From Pseudoalteromonas sp. MSK9-3 (GTDB taxonomy: Bacteria; Pseudomonadota; Gammaproteobacteria; Enterobacterales; Alteromonadaceae): a stretch of 64,000 nucleotides of DNA. The translations under genes and the position numbers were made by a program. Numbering within the stretch: the first letter of the stretch is position 1; every line of letters begins with the position of its first letter. The stretch is taken from the NCBI RefSeq assembly GCF_003590335.1, contig NZ_MIET01000029.1:1-64000 (forward strand), given 5' to 3'. This document shows positions 17,688 to 26,490 of this stretch, in pieces. The notes under the pieces were generated by a model. It worked only from the letters and a program-made list of their open reading frames with translations. It was not told the origin of the DNA and searched no databases.

Positions 17688-18731
17688 ATGATAAAAGTAT
17701 TAGTGATTGATGATTCTCCTCTCATTAGAGGGATATTAACCGAAGTTTTGCAACAAGCGCGCGACATTACCGTAGTGGGATGTGCTGAAGACCCTTATCA
17801 AGCAAGAGAAATGATAAAAACACTTAACCCTGATGTGTTAACCCTCGATATAGAAATGCCGAAAATGGATGGGCTAAGTTTTTTACGCAATTTAATGCGG
17901 TTAAGGCCTATGCCCGTGGTGATGATCTCGACGCTAACACAGCAGGGCTCACCAGCTACATTAGAGGCTTTGGAGATTGGTGCGATTGATTTTATTGCAA
18001 AACCTACGGTAAATGTAGCAGATCAACTGCAAGCGTATGCGTATATGCTACAAGAGAAAATAAGAGTGGCATCGCAAGCGCGGATCCGCGCTTTTAAGTC
18101 TGCAGTAAATGCATCATCTCAGATACAGGGAGAGGCAGAACAGTTTGACCGTAATGCCATTATCGCAATTGGTGCATCGACTGGTGGAACGGAAGCAATT
18201 AAAGAAGTACTCATGACATTTCCAAAGCATGCGCCGCCAACTGTTATTACACAGCATATTCCCCCAGTGTTTAGTGCTTCATTTGCTCAACGCATGGATC
18301 GCTGTTGTATTGTTGCGGTAAAAGAGGCTGAACATGGTGATGTATTAGCATCGGGTCAAGTATTCATTGCACCAGGTGATAAACACTTAAAAATTGTAAA
18401 ACGCGGCTCACTTACTGTGTGTGAACTAGATGACACAGCCCCTGTAAATAGGCATAAGCCTGCGGTAGATGTGTTGTTTGATTCTTTAGTACCTATGGCT
18501 AAATCAGTCAGCGCTGTGCTCTTAACTGGTATGGGCAGTGATGGTGCAAAAGGCATGTTAAAACTGCGTCAAAGCGGAGCTAAGACCGCTGCGCAGGATG
18601 AAAAAAGTTGTGTTGTTTGGGGTATGCCGAGAGCGGCTGTGCAGCTAGATGCTGCACAAAAAGTGATCCCTTTGAGTAAAGTAACTCAAACTTTATTGTC
18701 TTCCGTGGCAAAGCCATGTCGTAAAGTTTAA
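17688..18731 (+). CDS. cheB: CheB, receptor methylesterase and response regulator
   Basis: Removes receptor methyl groups when phosphorylated by CheA. The 347-residue protein has a receiver domain with Asp54 (LTLDIEMPKMDG) and a C-terminal esterase domain with the triad residues visible: Ser in IAIGASTGGTEA, His in ITQHIPP and Asp in LTGMGSDGAKG. It is the last gene of the operon. The following deacetylase gene is convergent, 12 bases away, and no clear hairpin terminator was found between them. Confidence 0.96.
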   Translation: MIKVLVIDDSPLIRGILTEVLQQARDITVVGCAEDPYQAREMIKTLNPDVLTLDIEMPKMDGLSFLRNLMRLRPMPVVMISTLTQQGSPATLEALEIGAIDFIAKPTVNVADQLQAYAYMLQEKIRVASQARIRAFKSAVNASSQIQGEAEQFDRNAIIAIGASTGGTEAIKEVLMTFPKHAPPTVITQHIPPVFSASFAQRMDRCCIVAVKEAEHGDVLASGQVFIAPGDKHLKIVKRGSLTVCELDDTAPVNRHKPAVDVLFDSLVPMAKSVSAVLLTGMGSDGAKGMLKLRQSGAKTAAQDEKSCVVWGMPRAAVQLDAAQKVIPLSKVTQTLLSSVAKPCRKV

Positions 18732-18743
18732 ATTGCTGGGAAT

Positions 18744-19793
18744 TTAGTTATCAGCCAGTGAGTTTTGTATGACAACCCATGGCTGAGAGTACCAGTAATA
18801 CGTACCTGGTAGACTTTTCACGGGTGCCGTGCAGTTATATCTAGAGCGACCTACGGGTAGTTTTTTAGGTGAAGTGACAGATACGGTGCTGTCATTTATC
18901 CACTTCAATGTAGCCGCTCCAACGCCGGATACAAAGCATGCAAATTGCGTATTCTGAAAAGGCTTTTCGGCAAAACTGAGGGTCACATTGGGTTGTGTTT
19001 GCGTGGTGACTGAATCACTATATTTTACGGTGTCGATAGCAAACGGGTGAGCGTGTATTTTGGTTTTTAGAGTATTTAAATTGCTATAAATACCTGATGC
19101 AGGGAAGCGAGGCAGACGGGTAAAGTCTGATGTCACCCCAACCGCCCCAGAGTGTTGCCCGATACCGGTATACCCCAAATCAGACACCAGGCGCTGTAAG
19201 GCATTGTTAAACTCGCCATAAGGGTAGGCCAATAATTTCGCATGGTGACCTATTTCTTTGTGAATTCGCTGCTCTGACCAAGTAATGTCGTGACTAATGC
19301 GGCGATACCATTGTGCTTGGCTTTCACCTTGTAAGCGTTTGTGCAGATAATCATGCTTAGCACTGTGGTTTGCGATGAGTGCACCACGTTTAGCGAGAGT
19401 TCTTAATTGATCCCATGTCATAACATAGCTTTGTTGCTCGTCGATGAGTTGTGGGTTAACGAAAATTGTATAGGGATAATTAAAAGCTTCAAGGATCGGG
19501 GCTGCATCGGTAATATTGTTATCGTAGCCATCATCAAAGGTGATCGCCACGGTATTGGCATTGACTGTTTTTCCCTCCTTAAGATGATTTAATAGCGTGT
19601 CGAGAGGGACAACATTAAAGTTGTTGGTTTTTAAATACTGCAAATGAGACTTAAATGTCTCGCTACTTACCGAGGTTACGGCAGGCAGCTTTTCGCTCAC
19701 GTGATGATACTGTAAGATCACGGCTGCAAATACATTGTGTGTCATTAATACTAAGGCCAACCAAATAATATGGGTCATTTTTTTAGCAAACAT
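18744..19793 (-). CDS. Secreted polysaccharide deacetylase (NodB domain)
   Basis: Probably removes acetyl groups from an extracellular or cell-wall polysaccharide in the periplasm. About 349 residues with a signal peptide ending near MTHNVFA, then a NodB homology domain with the metal-binding Asp pair in AITFDDGYDN and the His pair in ANHSAKHDYLH, and the late motif LLAYPYGEFN. The last 100 residues form an additional beta-rich domain with two Cys that I do not recognise. The frame is open to a GTG at 19805; ATG 19793, preceded by AGGA, is preferred. Its start overlaps the divergent dinF gene by about 24 bases. Confidence 0.85.
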   Translation of the reverse strand: MFAKKMTHIIWLALVLMTHNVFAAVILQYHHVSEKLPAVTSVSSETFKSHLQYLKTNNFNVVPLDTLLNHLKEGKTVNANTVAITFDDGYDNNITDAAPILEAFNYPYTIFVNPQLIDEQQSYVMTWDQLRTLAKRGALIANHSAKHDYLHKRLQGESQAQWYRRISHDITWSEQRIHKEIGHHAKLLAYPYGEFNNALQRLVSDLGYTGIGQHSGAVGVTSDFTRLPRFPASGIYSNLNTLKTKIHAHPFAIDTVKYSDSVTTQTQPNVTLSFAEKPFQNTQFACFVSGVGAATLKWINDSTVSVTSPKKLPVGRSRYNCTAPVKSLPGTYYWYSQPWVVIQNSLADN

Positions 19794-21101
19794 AAGTCCT
19801 ACCACTTCGCTTTACTCCTACTTGCGGGACCAATGATTTTATCAAATATTTCAGTGCCGTTACTAGGGCTGGTTGATACTGCTGTGATTGGTCACCTATC
19901 AAGTGCACATTATTTAGCTGGTATAGCATTAGGTTCTAGCAGTATTGCGGTATTATTTTGGCTAGCCAGTTTTTTGCGTATGAGTACCACTGGCGTAATA
20001 GCTCAGGCGTTTGGTGCCAAAGACTTTGATAGAATTAAGCAATTGCTAGTCAGTAGTTTACTGTTGTCTTTGCTATTCGCATTAACTTTAATTGCACTGA
20101 GTCCGACGTTACTTTCGGTGATAGCTTCCTTATCTCAATCATCTGAGCAAGTTATGGTGCAAGCGAGTACTTACTTTTCTATTCGTATTTGGAGTGCACC
20201 AGCTGCTTTAGGCAATTTAGTGCTGCTGGGTTTGATGCTGGGTATGCATTATGGCAAAGGACCCTTTTACCTGGTGCTATTTACTAATTTGGTGAATATC
20301 GTACTTGATGTTGTCTTTGTGTTAGTGCTTGACTTAGGGGTTGCTGGCGCGGCGAGCGCTTCTGTAATTGCTGATTATAGTGCGTTGATCCTGGCCATTT
20401 ATTTAGTCAAAAAATTATTTAGACGTTATGGCGTTATTTGGAACATTCAGTTTCCATCAAGAGATAGTGTTGCGCGGTTATTAACTTTAAACCGTGATAT
20501 TTTCATTCGATCTTTGTTATTACAGTTGTGCTTTAGCTTTATGACCTTTTACGGTGCACGTTTAGGGGAAGTGACACTTGCAGCCAACGCGGTGTTGTTA
20601 AATTTTCTGATGTTGGTCAGTTTTGCATTAGATGGTATTGCCTATGCAGCAGAAGCGAAAGTAGGCGCAGCTAAAGGGGAAGGTGATCCTGCACAAGTTA
20701 GATTGTGGGTTAATGTCAGTGTTTTTTGGGGGGCGGTATTTGCTTTGGGTTACTGTGCCTTTTTTGCCTTATTAGGGTCATCAATAATTACTTTACTGAC
20801 AAATATCCCTGAAGTTATCACTGAGGCAAGTCTGTATTTACCTTGGCTAATAGTGCTCCCAGTTATTGCTATGGGCTGTTTTTTATTTGACGGTGTATTT
20901 GTGGGCTTGACTCGGGCTAAGGAAATGCGTAACTCAATGTTTATTGCGGTTGTGCTTGGTTTTTTTACACCAGTCGTGCTGACATTAGAGTGGGGTAATC
21001 ATGGCTTATGGTTCGCAATGAGCTGCTTTATGGCAATGCGTGGTGCTACTTTGTTTTATCGTTATCGGCAGATCTGTCATCAGGGTGCATTGTTACAATG
21101 A
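19770..21101 (+). CDS. dinF: DinF-type MATE efflux transporter
   Basis: A cation-coupled exporter of the MATE family with about twelve membrane helices over 443 residues. Segments closely follow E. coli DinF: PMILSNISVPLLGLVDTAVI, FLRMSTTGVIAQAFGAKD, LNRDIFIRSLLLQLCF, and LDGIAYAAEAKVG. E. coli dinF is SOS-induced in the lexA operon. Here it is separate from lexA and I see no LexA box right in front of it. The start overlaps the divergent deacetylase gene, and its 3' end overlaps the small membrane gene behind nfuA by 56 bases. The ribosome-binding site at 19770 is weak. Confidence 0.9.
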   Translation: MGHFFSKHKSYHFALLLLAGPMILSNISVPLLGLVDTAVIGHLSSAHYLAGIALGSSSIAVLFWLASFLRMSTTGVIAQAFGAKDFDRIKQLLVSSLLLSLLFALTLIALSPTLLSVIASLSQSSEQVMVQASTYFSIRIWSAPAALGNLVLLGLMLGMHYGKGPFYLVLFTNLVNIVLDVVFVLVLDLGVAGAASASVIADYSALILAIYLVKKLFRRYGVIWNIQFPSRDSVARLLTLNRDIFIRSLLLQLCFSFMTFYGARLGEVTLAANAVLLNFLMLVSFALDGIAYAAEAKVGAAKGEGDPAQVRLWVNVSVFWGAVFALGYCAFFALLGSSIITLLTNIPEVITEASLYLPWLIVLPVIAMGCFLFDGVFVGLTRAKEMRNSMFIAVVLGFFTPVVLTLEWGNHGLWFAMSCFMAMRGATLFYRYRQICHQGALLQ

Positions 21102-21321
21102 CTTGGGAAAAGCGGTTAGCAAATATGCCAACATAGCCCCAGCCGGAAAAAAAAAGCGCTGGGGCGAGTAGCCCCAACCCAATAAGCTGTACCCAAGCAT
21201 GGTGGTAATAACCATAGGCAATGGCGACTAAACTCAGTGCGAATAGCCCTAAACCAATAAAAAAGCGTTTAAGGCTGAGCTTGGGGTGCTGGCCCAATTT
21301 ATAAATGACGGATTTTAACAT
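21046..21321 (-). CDS. Small two-helix membrane protein downstream of nfuA
   Basis: A 91-residue protein starting MLKSVIYKLGQHPKLSLKRF with two hydrophobic helices (about 20-37 and 43-62) and a charged C-terminal tail ending DDRSADNDKTK. No family recognised with confidence. It starts seven bases after the nfuA stop, so it is probably co-transcribed with it. The reading frame extends 40 codons further upstream into nfuA, but those codons lack membrane-protein character and the internal ATG gives a normal small membrane protein. Its end overlaps the convergent dinF end by 56 bases. Confidence 0.68.
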   Translation of the reverse strand: MLKSVIYKLGQHPKLSLKRFFIGLGLFALSLVAIAYGYYHHAWVQLIGLGLLAPALFFSGWGYVGIFANRFSQVIVTMHPDDRSADNDKTK

Positions 21322-21328
21322 CGAGCGT

Positions 21329-21904
21329 TTAGTAGTATGAGTGATCGCCAGCTTGGTGTTCAGTAATATCACGTACTCCAGTGATTTCATCAAACTTAGC
21401 CACCATTTCTTTTTCGATCCCTTCTTTGAGGGTGACATCAATCATTGAGCAGCCATTACACCCGCCACCAAATTGTAAGATTGCAACACCTTCCGCTGTG
21501 ATCTCAACCAAGCTAACTTGACCGCCGTGATTGGCAAGTTGCGGGTTTACTTCTGATACCAACATATGCTCAACACGTTCGTTTAAATCAGCATTTTTAC
21601 TGAGCTTTTTCGCTTTGGCATTCGGTGCTTTTAGCGTCAGTTGAGTTCCCATCTTATCTGTGACGAAATCAATTTCTGCTTCTTCTAAAAACGGTGCGCT
21701 TTCAGCATCGACAACGGCATCGAAGCCATTAAATGGTAAGCGAATATCGCTTTCTTCTACGGCATCTGCTGGGCAATAAGAGACCCCACACTCTGCCTGT
21801 GACGTACCTGGGTTTACCACAAACACGCGGATATTGGTCTTTTCTGCTTGATCGGAAAGCAGTTTAGCAAAATGGGATTGAGCTGTTTCTGAAATGGTTA
21901 TCAT
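21329..21904 (-). CDS. nfuA: NfuA, Fe-S cluster carrier protein
   Basis: Carries and delivers 4Fe-4S clusters to target proteins, especially under stress. The 191-residue protein has an N-terminal degenerate A-type domain (1-100) and the C-terminal Nfu domain with the cluster-binding CxxC ([11 protein letters not shown]). Length equals E. coli NfuA. In E. coli nfuA sits next to the comF-type gene gntX and bioH. Here the M14 peptidase gene separates nfuA from comF and bioH, a recognisable remnant of that neighbourhood. Confidence 0.96.
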   Translation of the reverse strand: MITISETAQSHFAKLLSDQAEKTNIRVFVVNPGTSQAECGVSYCPADAVEESDIRLPFNGFDAVVDAESAPFLEEAEIDFVTDKMGTQLTLKAPNAKAKKLSKNADLNERVEHMLVSEVNPQLANHGGQVSLVEITAEGVAILQFGGGCNGCSMIDVTLKEGIEKEMVAKFDEITGVRDITEHQAGDHSYY

Positions 21905-22050
21905 AACTGTGACTATTACTTGACTAAATTACTCGGATACTTCGTATGATACTCCCCTCATCGTATTGTCGCTAGTGTTGGACGTAAAAATTTGGCAACT
22001 TATGATTAGACTGTTAGCGTTTAAACAATCATCAGTATTAAGGTCTTGAT

Positions 22051-24603
22051 ATGCGGCTTGTATTATTATGTTTGGCAATGGTTATTTATTTGCCCCTTAC
22101 AGTAGTGGCAAAACCACTGAGTTATTATTTTTCTGAGGATGTTCAGTTTGATCCGACTATTCCTACACCCAGTGATGTTTTGGGGTATGAGGTTGGGCAG
22201 TGGCATGTACGACATGATCAATTAGTGCAGTATATGCGCGTCCTGGCAGATAAAAGTGATCGTGTTGACATAAAAACCATTGGTTATAGCCATGAGCAGC
22301 GCCCTTTATTGCTTTTAACGATTACGGCACCAGATAAACTACAACGTATTGAGCAGATCAGAGCACAGCATCTAGCACGACTTTCGTCTTCAGAGGTAAA
22401 GACAGAGACACCTGCAGTGGCGTGGATGGGGTATAGCGTACACGGTAATGAACCCTCAGGCAGCAATGCCGCACTGCTGGTAGCCTATTATTTGGCTGCG
22501 GCTCAAGGAGACGCGGTACAGACGTTACTTAACAATACGATAGTGTTGTTAGATCCTTCTTTAAACCCCGATGGCTTAGCGCGTTTTGCGCAATGGGCTA
22601 ATAGTAATCGAGGTATGAATTTGTCTGCTGATCCGCAGCACAGAGAGCATGTTGAAGCTTGGCCTTCTGGGCGCACCAATCATTATATGTTTGACTTAAA
22701 TAGGGACTGGCTGTTGCTGCAACATCCAGAATCACAAGCAAGAGTGGCGCAGTTTCATCATTGGAAGCCTAATGTATTAACAGACTTTCATGAAATGGGA
22801 TCCAATAGCAGTTATTTCTTTCAACCTGGTATTGCGTCACGTACCCACCCTTTGACGCCAAAAATGAATGTTACATTGACAGAAATATTAGCGACATTTC
22901 ATGCTAAGTCATTAGATAAAGATAAACAGTTATACTTTACCCAAGAGAGTTTTGATGATTTCTACTATGGTAAAGGATCTACCTACCCAGATGCTAACGG
23001 CGCGATTGGCATTTTGTTTGAACAGGCGAGTAGCCGTGGGCATGTTCAAGATACCGTTAACGGCCGGTTGAATTTTTCTCAGACCATAAAAAACCAGTTA
23101 ACGACCAGTTTATCGACGTTTGAAGGCGTTATAAAAAATAAGGCGAAGTTACAAGCATACCAACAGCAGTTTTATACGGGGGCGAGCGCACTCGCAGAGA
23201 AAGAAAAATTTGAAGGGTATGTGGTGGCAGCAGGCCACGATAAACAAAAATTTGAACAATTTTTGTCAGTGTTGTCACAGCATCAAATTGAGGTATTTGA
23301 ACTCACAAAAGAGTACAAAGTGGGTAAATATCAGTATCAAAAAGGCGATATTTATGTGCCTTTATCACAATCTCAGTATCGTTTAATCAAAGCGATATTT
23401 TCAGAACAGCAGTCCTTTCAAGATAATACCTTTTATGATGTATCAGGATGGACTTTGGCACATGCGTTTAACCTACAGTTTGCTCAGGCAGCTAGCACAT
23501 GGGGACTTAAGGTTGCAGATGAGCCATGGCGGTCGCCTATAAAAGAGCAATTCTCAAAATTATCAGAAACCTATGCATATGGGTTTTCATGGCAAGCATG
23601 GAATGCACCAAAAATGCTGAATTACCTACTGAGTAATGACATTGAAGCACGTGTTGCGATGAAATCATTTACAGCGGAAACAGCGGGCTTACAACATGAT
23701 TTTTCAGCGGGTAGCATCATTGTTCCAGCAGGGTTACAACGTAATGCACAATGGTTATCAGTGCTCAATAATGCTCAATCGAAGTTTGCTGTAAAAGTTC
23801 ACCCAATAGACACGGGTTTGACGAGTAAAGGTATCGATCTTGGTTCACGTAATATGAGAGCGTTGTCTCTACCTAAAGTTTTACTGGTAGGCGGGCAAGG
23901 GAGTAGCCAATATGAAGTCGGAGAGGTTTGGTATCACTTAGACAAGCATCTAGGTATCGCACCGACGTTAATAGAACAACATAGATTAGGTAAAGTCGAT
24001 TTAGCACGTTATAGCCATGTGATATTGACGGATGGCCGCTTCAATAAGCTTTCTGATCGAGCTAAAGTTGCGCTGACTGGATGGGTTAATAAGGGCGGTG
24101 TTATTTGGGGCCATAAGCGGGGAGCAAAGTGGCTGATGGATAGCCAGCTTTTAAATGCACAAAGCATCACTCGCAAAGAGATGGCTGAGCAGTTTAATAC
24201 TGAGGGGTTACAATATGGAACGCGTGATGCGCTAGCTGCAAAGCAGCGTATTGCAGGGGCAATATTTGCGACTGAATTAGACTTATCTCACCCATTGTCT
24301 TTTGGCTTTCAACGCCGCTTGCTGCCCATGTTTAAAAACAGTACATGGTTACTTAAGGCCCCTGAACAGCCATTTCTACTGGTGAATAAATATACCAAGG
24401 ACCCTCTGTTATCAGGGTATGCTGCAAAAGAGAATGTCGCGAAAATCAGTGAAAGTGCAGCAGTGGTTGCACACAGGTATGGCCAAGGGAGTGTGATTGC
24501 AAGCTCCGATAACCCCGTATTTAGAGGTTACTGGTATGGTAGTAGTCGGTTATTAACTAACGCACTCTTTTTTGGCCATACGCTATCTGTGCAAGGGCGT
24601 TAG
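22051..24603 (+). CDS. Secreted M14-family zinc carboxypeptidase
   Basis: An 850-residue exported peptidase. A signal peptide ends at about VVA-KP (20/21). The M14 zinc ligands are His131 and Glu134 (HGNEPSG) and a later His in LTDFHEMGSNS. The catalytic Glu is in ILFEQASS. After the peptidase domain (to about 370) come some 480 residues with a class-I glutamine-amidotransferase-like fold suggested by HVILTDGRFN and GGVIWGH, common in large marine M14 proteins. It probably trims peptides in the periplasm or outside the cell. Its last 21 bases overlap the convergent comF gene. Confidence 0.88.
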   Translation: MRLVLLCLAMVIYLPLTVVAKPLSYYFSEDVQFDPTIPTPSDVLGYEVGQWHVRHDQLVQYMRVLADKSDRVDIKTIGYSHEQRPLLLLTITAPDKLQRIEQIRAQHLARLSSSEVKTETPAVAWMGYSVHGNEPSGSNAALLVAYYLAAAQGDAVQTLLNNTIVLLDPSLNPDGLARFAQWANSNRGMNLSADPQHREHVEAWPSGRTNHYMFDLNRDWLLLQHPESQARVAQFHHWKPNVLTDFHEMGSNSSYFFQPGIASRTHPLTPKMNVTLTEILATFHAKSLDKDKQLYFTQESFDDFYYGKGSTYPDANGAIGILFEQASSRGHVQDTVNGRLNFSQTIKNQLTTSLSTFEGVIKNKAKLQAYQQQFYTGASALAEKEKFEGYVVAAGHDKQKFEQFLSVLSQHQIEVFELTKEYKVGKYQYQKGDIYVPLSQSQYRLIKAIFSEQQSFQDNTFYDVSGWTLAHAFNLQFAQAASTWGLKVADEPWRSPIKEQFSKLSETYAYGFSWQAWNAPKMLNYLLSNDIEARVAMKSFTAETAGLQHDFSAGSIIVPAGLQRNAQWLSVLNNAQSKFAVKVHPIDTGLTSKGIDLGSRNMRALSLPKVLLVGGQGSSQYEVGEVWYHLDKHLGIAPTLIEQHRLGKVDLARYSHVILTDGRFNKLSDRAKVALTGWVNKGGVIWGHKRGAKWLMDSQLLNAQSITRKEMAEQFNTEGLQYGTRDALAAKQRIAGAIFATELDLSHPLSFGFQRRLLPMFKNSTWLLKAPEQPFLLVNKYTKDPLLSGYAAKENVAKISESAAVVAHRYGQGSVIASSDNPVFRGYWYGSSRLLTNALFFGHTLSVQGR

Positions 24604-25263
24604 TGCCGTTGCAATAGCATCAACTTGCAGCGCACCAGCATCTAAACATGCTTGCGCTGCGGCATTCATCGTCGCCCCAGTGGTTATAACATCGTCAACG
24701 ATGGCGACTTTTAGGCCGGTCATTACGCCTTTGACCTCAAAGGCATCGTGTGTATTTTTTCTTCGTTGTATACCTGTTAGGTTGCTTTGTGCCTTAGTGT
24801 TATGGATGCGAAGTAAGCTTATTTTTGAGGCTAAATAGGTGTCGATACAGCATTGCCATGTTTGGTTGACTTGATTGAATCCCCGATTAACTAACCGAGT
24901 GGTGTGTAGTGGCATGAGCACGGCGATATCAGGAGCCGTGTCCTCATGTAACAAGTACTGCGTCCATTGGTGCACAATCACTTGTTGTAGCGCTGCTTGG
25001 TAACGAGTTTGATGATGGAACTTGTAGCCACTCAGCCAACTTTTAAGCTGGCCTTCATACCAGCCACAAGCCATTAACCTTGTTATATTGTCTAACTTAA
25101 AATCCCGACAAATATCTGGCCGATTGAGGAGGTTTCCTTGTGAGGGGGCAAATAAACTCAGTTCATCGAAACAGTATTGGCATATTGCTTGGTGCTCAAT
25201 AAGGGGGTTTTGGCAACAAATACAATAATTGGGCACGAGCCAATTAGCTACTTTCCTTAGCAT
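24583..25263 (-). CDS. comF: ComF/GntX-family phosphoribosyltransferase-like protein
   Basis: About 226 residues. An N-terminal four-cysteine zinc motif (CICCQNPL, CQYCFDEL) is followed by a type I phosphoribosyltransferase domain with the PRPP loop VAIVDDVITTGATMNAA. In naturally competent bacteria ComF is needed for DNA uptake; elsewhere the function is unclear. The frame is open to 25332, but ATG 25263 gives the usual N-terminus and has AAGGA upstream. It is divergent from bioH, as in E. coli, where gntX and bioH are neighbours. Confidence 0.88.
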   Translation of the reverse strand: MLRKVANWLVPNYCICCQNPLIEHQAICQYCFDELSLFAPSQGNLLNRPDICRDFKLDNITRLMACGWYEGQLKSWLSGYKFHHQTRYQAALQQVIVHQWTQYLLHEDTAPDIAVLMPLHTTRLVNRGFNQVNQTWQCCIDTYLASKISLLRIHNTKAQSNLTGIQRRKNTHDAFEVKGVMTGLKVAIVDDVITTGATMNAAAQACLDAGALQVDAIATALTPLHR

Positions 25264-25326
25264 GTTGGTTACTTTCCTTGGTCTTGTCGGTATCATTGTT
25301 GTAAGTTTGGTTGAGGACCTAAAAGA

Positions 25327-26064
25327 ATGCAAAAAGAGTTAGTACTGTTGCACGGCTGGGGAATGAATGCCCAAGTGTGGCAGATGGTAAAGCCTGAGAT
25401 TGAGCAGGTTTTTAGTGGTGACGTACGGAGTATTAATTTACCAGGTTTTGGCGGTGCCCCGAGTCCTAAACTGGACTACACGTTAGAAACGGCGGCTAAG
25501 TTAGTGGCTGAACAATTAAAACCAGAAAGTATCATTATTGGCTGGTCGTTAGGTGGCTTGTTTGCATTGTATTTGGCGCGTAATTTTCCTGATAAAGTCA
25601 GTAAGGTTATCTTAATTGCGGCTACGCCCTATTTTAATGAAGTAACGCAGTGGCCAGGTATACAGGCAAATGTATTAGATGCTTTTCAGGTGCAACTTGA
25701 AAAGAACGCAACTAAGACTATTGAACGTTTTCTCGCTATTCAAGCGATGGGGAGTGAGCATGCCAAAGAGGACATTAAAAGCTTACGGGCTTTATTAGCG
25801 CAGGCCCCAGCTCCAGATCCTATTGCATTAAAAGCTGGTTTAGATATTTTGAAAACACAGGATTTGCGTACTGATATGGCTATGGTAGAGCAACCTATTT
25901 ATGGTTTATTTGGTCGCTTGGACGCTTTGGTGCCAAAAGCTGTAATAGATAAGATACGTGGTTTAAATTCGAATTTTCATTGTGAAATTTTACCAAAAGC
26001 ATCCCATGCGCCTTTTATTTCTCATCGTTCTGAATTTATAACTTTCCTAAAATCAGTACTTTAA
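25327..26064 (+). CDS. bioH: BioH, pimeloyl-ACP methyl ester esterase
   Basis: Cleaves the methyl ester of pimeloyl-ACP to end the acyl phase of biotin synthesis. The 245-residue alpha/beta hydrolase has the oxyanion region LLHGWGMNAQVW, the nucleophile in GWSLGG, the acid in FGRLDALVP and the His in ASHAPFIS. The N-terminus and the length match E. coli BioH. It stands alone on this strand and divergent from comF. Confidence 0.93.
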   Translation: MQKELVLLHGWGMNAQVWQMVKPEIEQVFSGDVRSINLPGFGGAPSPKLDYTLETAAKLVAEQLKPESIIIGWSLGGLFALYLARNFPDKVSKVILIAATPYFNEVTQWPGIQANVLDAFQVQLEKNATKTIERFLAIQAMGSEHAKEDIKSLRALLAQAPAPDPIALKAGLDILKTQDLRTDMAMVEQPIYGLFGRLDALVPKAVIDKIRGLNSNFHCEILPKASHAPFISHRSEFITFLKSVL

Positions 26065-26165
26065 AATTATGGTATCACGCCACGTGAAAAAGACGTAAAT
26101 CATGCTTTATTTTTATGACTTTTTGCGCAATAATTAACCATATATAAAAGTTTTTGGAGCATGCT

Positions 26166-26474
26166 ATGCCAATCGGTGATGTACTCAACAATGGGATAGA
26201 AGGCTTTAACAGAGCAACACAGGGTATTGAGCGCGCGAGCGCTGAAATAAACCGTGCGACAATTGAAACACAAGATGAAAACCAGCAGGCACAGCAGCGT
26301 CAGTTGCAAGGTGCACGCCCGGAGGAGTCTGTGACGGCACCTGTGTCTCAACCTGCGAAAATTGATGAAGCATTGGTTAATTTAAAAGTAGAAGAATTTA
26401 ATGCGAAAGCAAATGTGCAAACTATTCGCACTGCTGACGAAGCATTAGGTACTTTAATTGATATAAAGGTATAA
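26166..26474 (+). CDS. Small hydrophilic protein paired with the next gene
   Basis: A 102-residue soluble protein of unknown function. It begins MPIGDVLNNGIEGFNRATQG and continues with an alternating Ala/Asn/Arg helix, a Gln-rich middle and a C-terminal helix ending LGTLIDIKV. The N-terminal helix loosely resembles flagellar rod-type proteins (repeated GI...N.A pattern) but I would not assign it. ATG 26166 has GGAG six bases upstream. An upstream in-frame TTG (26154) and an out-of-frame ATG (26161) are less likely. It is 16 bases from the HExxH protein gene, suggesting an operon. Confidence 0.72.
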   Translation: MPIGDVLNNGIEGFNRATQGIERASAEINRATIETQDENQQAQQRQLQGARPEESVTAPVSQPAKIDEALVNLKVEEFNAKANVQTIRTADEALGTLIDIKV

Positions 26475-26490
26475 GTTTTACAAAAATGGT

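Noticed and set aside
25264..25332. Longer N-terminus for comF up to 25332
   Set aside because: The additional residues (rich in Ser, Thr and Pro) are not family-like and overlap the divergent bioH start. No ribosome-binding site is seen for that start.
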